From: Bathymodiolus brooksi
Taxonomy: Eukaryota > Mollusca > Bivalvia > Mytilida > Modiolidae
Direction of reading: 5' to 3'
DNA: 64,000 nt
Assembly: GCA_963680875.1 (NCBI GenBank)
Contig: OY804576.1
Location: 72,545,668 to 72,609,667 of the forward strand
The translations under genes and the position numbers were made by a program. Under the pieces are notes generated by a model. It saw only the letters and a list, made by a program, of their open reading frames with translations. It had not been told where the DNA came from and made no database searches. Shown in pieces: positions 58,101 through 64,000 of the stretch. Numbering within the stretch: the stretch's first letter is position 1; each line of letters starts with the position of its first letter.

Positions 58101-60608
58101 CACTTGGACAATTGAAACCAAACTGCCCAGGAATGATCATTGGAAGGTCCTCTACAAAATAAATGTTTTTTATGTCGATCGGAAATCCAAGATGGCTGCC
58201 ACCGCAATACATAGATTAACATTGGACCCTATGGGAAAATGTTCAAATGCCTTCTTCTCAGAAACTACAAATATTATTAAAGCCAAACTGTACATGAATG
58301 TTCATTGGATGGTCCTCTACAAACTGTACGTTTTATGTTCCGATATGAAATTCAAAATGGCGGCTACGGCAGGACTTAGTTTAACATTGGACCCTATGAG
58401 GAAAATGTTTCAAAACGCTTCTTCTCTGAAACCACTAGGACAGTTGAAATCAAACTGCCCAGGAATGATCATTGGAAGGTCCTCTACAAATTTTATGTTT
58501 TTTATGCTGATCGGAAATCCAAGATGGCCGCCACCGCAATACATAGATTAACATTGGACCCTATGGGAAAATGTTCAAATGCCTTCTTCTCAGAAACTAC
58601 AAATATTATTAAAGCCAAACTGTACATGAATGTTCATTGGATGGTCCTCGACAAACTTTACGTTTTTGTTCCGATATGAAATTCAAAATGGCGGCTACGG
58701 CAGGACTTAGTTTAACATTGGACCCTATGGGAAAAATGTTTCAAAACGCTTCTTCTCTGAAACCACTAGGACAATTGAAACCAAACTGCCCAGGAATAGT
58801 CATTGGAAGGTCCTCTACAAAGTTTATGTTTTTTTTACGCCGATCGAAAATTCAAGATGGCCGCCACCGCAATACATAGATTAACATTGGACCCTATGGG
58901 AAAATATTCAAATGCCTTCTTCTCAGAAACTACAAATATTATTAAAGCCAAACTGTACAAGAATGTTCATTAGATGGTCCTCTACAAACTTTACGTTTTT
59001 TGTTCCGATATGAAATTCCAAATGGCGGGTACGGCAGGACTTAGTTTAACATTGGACCCTATGGGGAAAATGTTTCAAAACGCTTCTTCTCTGAAACCAC
59101 TAGGACAGTTGAAACCAAACTGCCCAGGAATGATCATTGGAAGATCCTCTACAAATTTATGTTTTTTATGCCGATCGGAAATCCAAGATGGCCGCCACCG
59201 CAATACATAGATTAACATTGGACCCTATGGGAAAATGTTCAAATGCCTTCTTCTCAGAAACTACAAATATTATTAAAGCCAAACTGTACAAGAATGTTCA
59301 TTGGATGGTCCTCTACAAACTGTACGTTTTTTGTTCCGGTATGAAATTCCAAATGGCGGCTACGGCAGGACTTAGTTTAACATTGGACCCTATGGGGAAA
59401 ATGTTTCAAAACGCTTCTTCTCTGAAACCACTAGCACAATTGAAACCAAACTGCCCAGGAATGATCATTGGAAGGTCCTCTACAAATTTTATGTTTTTTA
59501 TGCCGATCGGAAATCCAAGATGGCCGCCACCGCAGGACATAGATTAACATTGGACCCTAAGGGAAAATGTTGAAATGCCTTCTTCTCAGAAACTACAAAT
59601 ATGATTAAAGCCAAACTGTACATGAATGTTCATTGGATGGTCCTCTACAAACTGTACGTTTTTTGTTCCGATATGAAATTCCAAATGGCGGCTACGGCAG
59701 GACTTAGTTTAACATTGGACCCTATGAGGAAAATGTTTCAAAACGCTTCTTCTCTGAAACCACTAGGACAGTTGAAACCAAACTGCCCAGGAATGATCAT
59801 TGGAAGGTCCTCTACAAATTATATGTTTTTTATGCCGATCGGAAATCCAAGATGGCCGCCACCGCAATACATAGATTAACATTGGACCCTATGGGAAAAT
59901 GTTCAAATGCCTTCCTCTCAGAAACTACAAATATGATTAAAGCCAAACTGTACATGAATGTTCATTGGATGGTCCTCTACAAACTTTACGTTTTTTGTTC
60001 TGATATGAAATTCAAAATGGCGGCTATGGCAGGACTTAGTTTAACATTGGACCCTATGGGGAAATTGTATGTTTTTTATGCCGATCGGAAATCCAAGATG
60101 GCCACCACCGCAATACATAGATTAACATTGGACCCTATGGGAAAATGTTCAAATGCCTTCTTCTCAGAAATTACAAATATTATTAAAGCCAAACTGTACA
60201 TGAATGTTCATTGGATGGTCCTCTACAAACTTTACGTTTTTGTTCCGATATGAAATTCCAAATGGCCGGTACGGCAGGACTTAGTTTAACATTGGACCCT
60301 ATGGGGAAAATGTTTCAAAACGCTTCTTCTCTGAAACCACTAGGACAATTGAAACCAAACTGCCCAGGAATGATCATTGGAAGGTCCTCTACAAATTTTA
60401 TGTTTTTTATGCCGATCGGAAATCCAAGATGGCCACCACCGCAATACATAGATTAACATTGGACCCTATGGGAAAATGTTCAAATGCCTTCTTCTCAGAA
60501 ACTACAAATATGATTAAAGCCAAACTGTACATGAATGTTCATTGGATGGTCCTCTACAAACTTTACGTTTTTTGTTCCGATATGAAATTCAAAATGGCGG
60601 CTATGGCA
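55142..60608 (+). repeat. 5,467-bp higher-order repeat, copy 2
   Basis: Directly abuts copy 1. Similarity in register ends near 60608, where 'ccactaggacaattgaaacc' replaces the 'ccactagcacaattgaaacc' expected if a third copy followed. Confidence 0.92.
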
Positions 60609-62237
60609 GGACTTAGTTTAACATTGGACCCTATGGGGAAAATGTTTCAAAACGCTTCTTCTCTGAAACCACTAGGACAATTGAAACCAGACTGCCCAGG
60701 AATGATCATTGGAAGGTCCTCTACAAATTTTATGTTTTTTATGCCGATCGGAAATCCAAGATGGCCGCCACCGCAATACATAGATTAACATTGGACCCTA
60801 TGGGAAAATGTTCAAATGCCTTCTTCTCAGAAACTACAAATATTATTAAAGCCAAACTGTACATGAATGTTCATTGGATGGTCCTCTACAATCTTAAGGT
60901 TTTTTGTTCCGATATGAAATTCAAAATGGCGGGTACGGCAAGACTTAGTTTAACATTGGACCCTATGAGGAAAATGTTTCAAAACGCTTCTTCTCGGAAA
61001 CCACTAGGACAGTTGAAACCAAACTTCCCAGGAATGATCATTGGAAGATCCTCTACAAATTTATGTTTTTTATGCCGATCGGAAATCCAAGATGGCCGCC
61101 ACCGCAATACATAGATTAACATTGGACCCTATGGGAAAATGTTCAAATGCCTTCTTCTCAGAAACTACAAATATTATTAAAGCCAAACTGTACAAGAATG
61201 TTCATTGGATGGTCCTCTACAAACTTTACGTTTTTTGTTCCGGTATGAAATTCCAAATGGCGGCTACGGCAGGACTTAGTTTAACATTGGACCCTATGGG
61301 AAAAATGTTTCAAAACGCTTCTTCTCTGAAACCACTTGGACAATTGAAACCAAACTGCCCAGGAATGATCATTGGAAGTTCCTCTACAAAATAAATGTTT
61401 TTTATGTCGATCGGAAATCCAAGATGGCTGCCACCGCAATACATAGATTAACATTGGACCCTATGGGAAAATGTTCAAATGCCTTCTTCTCAGAAACTAC
61501 AAATATTATTAAAGCCAAACTGTACATGAATGTTCATTGGATGGTCCTCTACAAACTGTACGTTTTTTGTTCCGATATGAAATTCAAAATGGCGGCTACG
61601 GCAGGACTTAGTTTAACATTGGACCCTATGAGGAAAATGTTTCAAAACGCTTCTTCTCTGAAACCACTAGGACAGTTGAAATCAAACTGCCCAGGAATGA
61701 TCATTGGAAGGTCCTCTACAAATTTTATGTTTTTTATGCTGATCGGAAATCCAAGATGGCCGCCACCGCAATACATAGATTAACATTGGACCCTATGGGA
61801 AAATGTTCAAATGCCTTCTTCTCAGAAACTACAAATATTATTAAAGCCAAACTGTACATGAATGTTCATTGGATGGTCCTCGACAAACTTTACGTTTTTG
61901 TTCCGATATGAAATTCAAAATGGCGGGTACGGCAGGACTTAGTTTAACATTGGACCCTATGGGAAAAATGTTTCAAAACGCTTCTTCTCTGAAACCACTT
62001 GGACAATTGAAACCAAACTGCCCAGGAATAGTCATTGGAAGGTCCTCTACAAAGTTTATGTTTTTTTTACGCCGATCGAAAATTCAAGATGGCCGCCACC
62101 GCAATACATAGATTAACATTGGACCCTATGGGAAAATATTCAAATGCCTTCTTCTCAGAAACTACAAATATTATTAAAGCCAAACTGTACAAGAATGTTC
62201 ATTAGATGGTCCTCTACAAACTTTACGTTTTTTGTTC
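57910..62237 (+). repeat. Further higher-order duplication with 3,232-bp offset
   Basis: About 57910-59005 recurs at about 61142-62237. It includes the unusual 'tctacaaaataaatg' unit and the 'tttttttacgccgatcgaaa' unit. The copies differ by several substitutions, so it is older than the 5,467-bp event. Confidence 0.75.
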
Positions 62238-64000
62238 CGGTATGAAATTCCAAATGGCGGCTACGGCAGGACTTAGTTTAACATTGGACCCTATGAGGAA
62301 AATGTTTCAAAACGCTTCTTCTCTGAAACCACTAGGACAGTTGAAACCAAACTGCCCAGGAATGATCATTGGAAGGTCCTCTACAAATTATATGTTTTTT
62401 ATGCCGATTGGAAATCCAAGATGGCCGCCACCGCAATACATAGATTAACATTGGACCCTATGGGAAAATGTTCAAATGCCTTCTTCTCAGAAACTACAAA
62501 TATTATTAAAGCCAAACTGTACATGAATGTTCATTGGATGGTCCTCTACAATCTTAAGGTTTTTTGTTCCGATATGAAATTCAAAATGGCGGGTACGGCA
62601 GGACTTAGTTTAACATTGGACCCTATGGGGAAAATGTTTCAAAACGCTTCTTCTCTGAAACCACTAGGACAGTTGAAACCAAACTGCCCAGGAATGATCA
62701 TTGGAAGATCCTCTACAAATTTATGTTTTTTATGCCGATCGGAAATCCAAGATGGCCGCCACCGCAATACATAGATTAACATTGGACCCTATGGGAAAAT
62801 GTTGAAATGCCTTCTTCTCAGAAACTACAAATATTATTAAAGCCAAACTGTACAAGAATGTTCATTGGATGGTCCTCTACAAACTGTACGTTTTTTGTTC
62901 CGGTATGAAATTCCAAATGGCGGCTACGGCAGGACTTAGTTTAACATTGGACCCTATGGGAAAAATGTTTCAAAACGCTTCTTCTCTGAAACCACTTGGA
63001 CAATTGAAACCAAACTGCCCAGGAATGATCATTGGAAGGTCCTCTACAAAATAAATGTTTTTTATGTCGATCGGAAATCCAAGATGGCTGCCACCGCAAT
63101 ACATAGATTAACATTGGACCCTATGGGAAAATGTTCAAATGCCTTCTTCTCAGAAACTACAAATATTATTAAAGCCAAACTGTACATGAATGTTCATTGG
63201 ATGGTCCTCTACAAACTTTACGTTTTTTTTTCCGGTATGAAATTCCAAATGGCGGCTACGGCAGGACTTAGTTTAACATTGGACCCTATGAGGAAAATGT
63301 TTCAAAACGCTTCTTCTCTGAAACCACTAGGACAGTTGAAACCAAACTGCCCAGGAATGATCATTGGAAGGTCCTCTACAAATTATATGTTTTTTATGCC
63401 GATCGGAAATCCAAGATGGCCGCCACCGCAATACATAGATTAACATTGGACCCTATGGGAAAATGTTCAAATGCCTTCTTCTCAGAAACTACAAATATGA
63501 TTAAAGCCAAACTGTACATGAATGTTCATTGGATGGTCCTCTACAAACTTTACGTTTTTTGTTCCGATATGAAATTCAAAATGGCGGCTACGGCAGGACT
63601 TAGTTTAACATTGGACCCTATGGGGAAATTGTATGTTTTTTATGCCGATCGGAAATCCAAGATGGCCACCACCGCAATACATAGATTAACATTGGACCCT
63701 ATGGGAAAATGTTCAAATGCCTTCTTCTCAGAAACTACAAATATGATTAAAGCCAAACTGTACATGAATGTTCATTGGATGGTCCTCTACAAACTTTACG
63801 TTTTTTGTTCCGATATGAAATTCCAAATGGCGGGTACGGCAGGACTTAGTTTAACATTGGACCCTATGGGGAAAATGTTTCAAAACGCTTCTTCTCTGAA
63901 ACCACTAGGACAGTTGAAACTAAACTGCCCAGGAATGATCATTGGAAGTTCCTCTACAAATTTTATGATTTTTATGCCGATCGGAAATCCAAGATGGCCG

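Larger units (their letters stand above)
44463..64000 (+). repeat. Large dimeric satellite, ~331-bp unit of two ~165-bp halves, at least 19.5 kb
   Basis: After diverged edge modules (44463-44760) the array settles into a unit of about 331 bases. Half 1 contains 'ccttcttctcagaaactaca', 'aaagccaaactgtacatgaa' and 'caaaatggcggctacggcag'. Half 2 contains 'cgcttcttctctgaaaccac', 'gaaaccaaactgcccaggaa' and 'ccaagatggccgccaccgca'. The halves are homologous. Some units have lost most of half 2 (for example near 47300, 48890, 49130, 50370, 54600). The many 80-170-codon open frames are by-products; each ends at 'atagattaac'. The array continues past the window end. Confidence 0.97.

Noticed and set aside
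44720..63443. Dozens of 80-250-codon open frames on the plus strand
   Set aside because: They are the same satellite unit read in different frames, all ending at 'atagattaac', with no start context and frame changes at every indel.

Overview
The window looks like nuclear DNA of a bivalve mollusc. It is AT-rich and intron-rich, and it is saturated with decayed LINEs, tRNA-headed SINEs, MITEs and tandem satellites. Several of these dispersed families (the palindromic end reading CACCTGGACCAAAGGTCCAGGTG, and the 'aaaggggtaatca...' repeat) are ones I associate with mussel- and clam-like genomes. The species cannot be fixed from the sequence alone. No bacterial, organellar, rRNA or CRISPR features were seen.

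Layout. 1-1880: minus-strand copy of a dispersed element built of ~165- and ~310-bp modules. 2024-5110: three SINE copies, hairpin repeats and a cluster of inverted repeats. 5152-5858: 64-bp satellite. 6079-9535: a decayed plus-strand LINE interrupted by a 1.17-kb palindrome-filled insertion and by a minus-strand LINE fragment. 10875-17387: a candidate 6.5-kb element with terminal inverted repeats, holding a second inverted-repeat element, a frameshifted cysteine-rich (CXC) gene tail, another broken LINE and smaller insertions. 18077-19031: an inverted-repeat element with a frameshifted PHD-finger gene.

21070-42040 holds the one clearly real host gene: twelve plus-strand exons of a UBR1/UBR2-type E3 ubiquitin ligase (N-degron recognin). 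They cover the UBR box and the ClpS-like N-domain in order, with matching phases and GT/AG splice sites. The first coding exon and the 3' two-thirds of the gene were not found in the window. The last two exons are 33-codon, phase-0 homologues of each other and look mutually exclusive.

The introns of this gene carry different tandem arrays. One is a 64-bp array in which each unit is a copy of the downstream exon's own branch point, acceptor and first 33 coding bases (26 acceptors in a row). One is a 28-bp array. One is a ~70-copy 42-bp array lying between the two alternative exons, and it produces a chance 975-codon antisense ORF. From 44432 to the window end runs at least 19.5 kb of a dimeric ~331-bp satellite with higher-order structure, including an almost perfect 5,467-bp tandem duplication. 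If the gene is intact, this array lies within its next intron.

Functionally the only coherent system is the UBR ligase, which would read destabilising N-termini through the UBR box (basic residues) and the ClpS-like domain (bulky hydrophobic residues). Everything else is mobile or tandem DNA. The most novel signals are the splice-acceptor satellite and the array plus MITE placed around the alternative exon pair.
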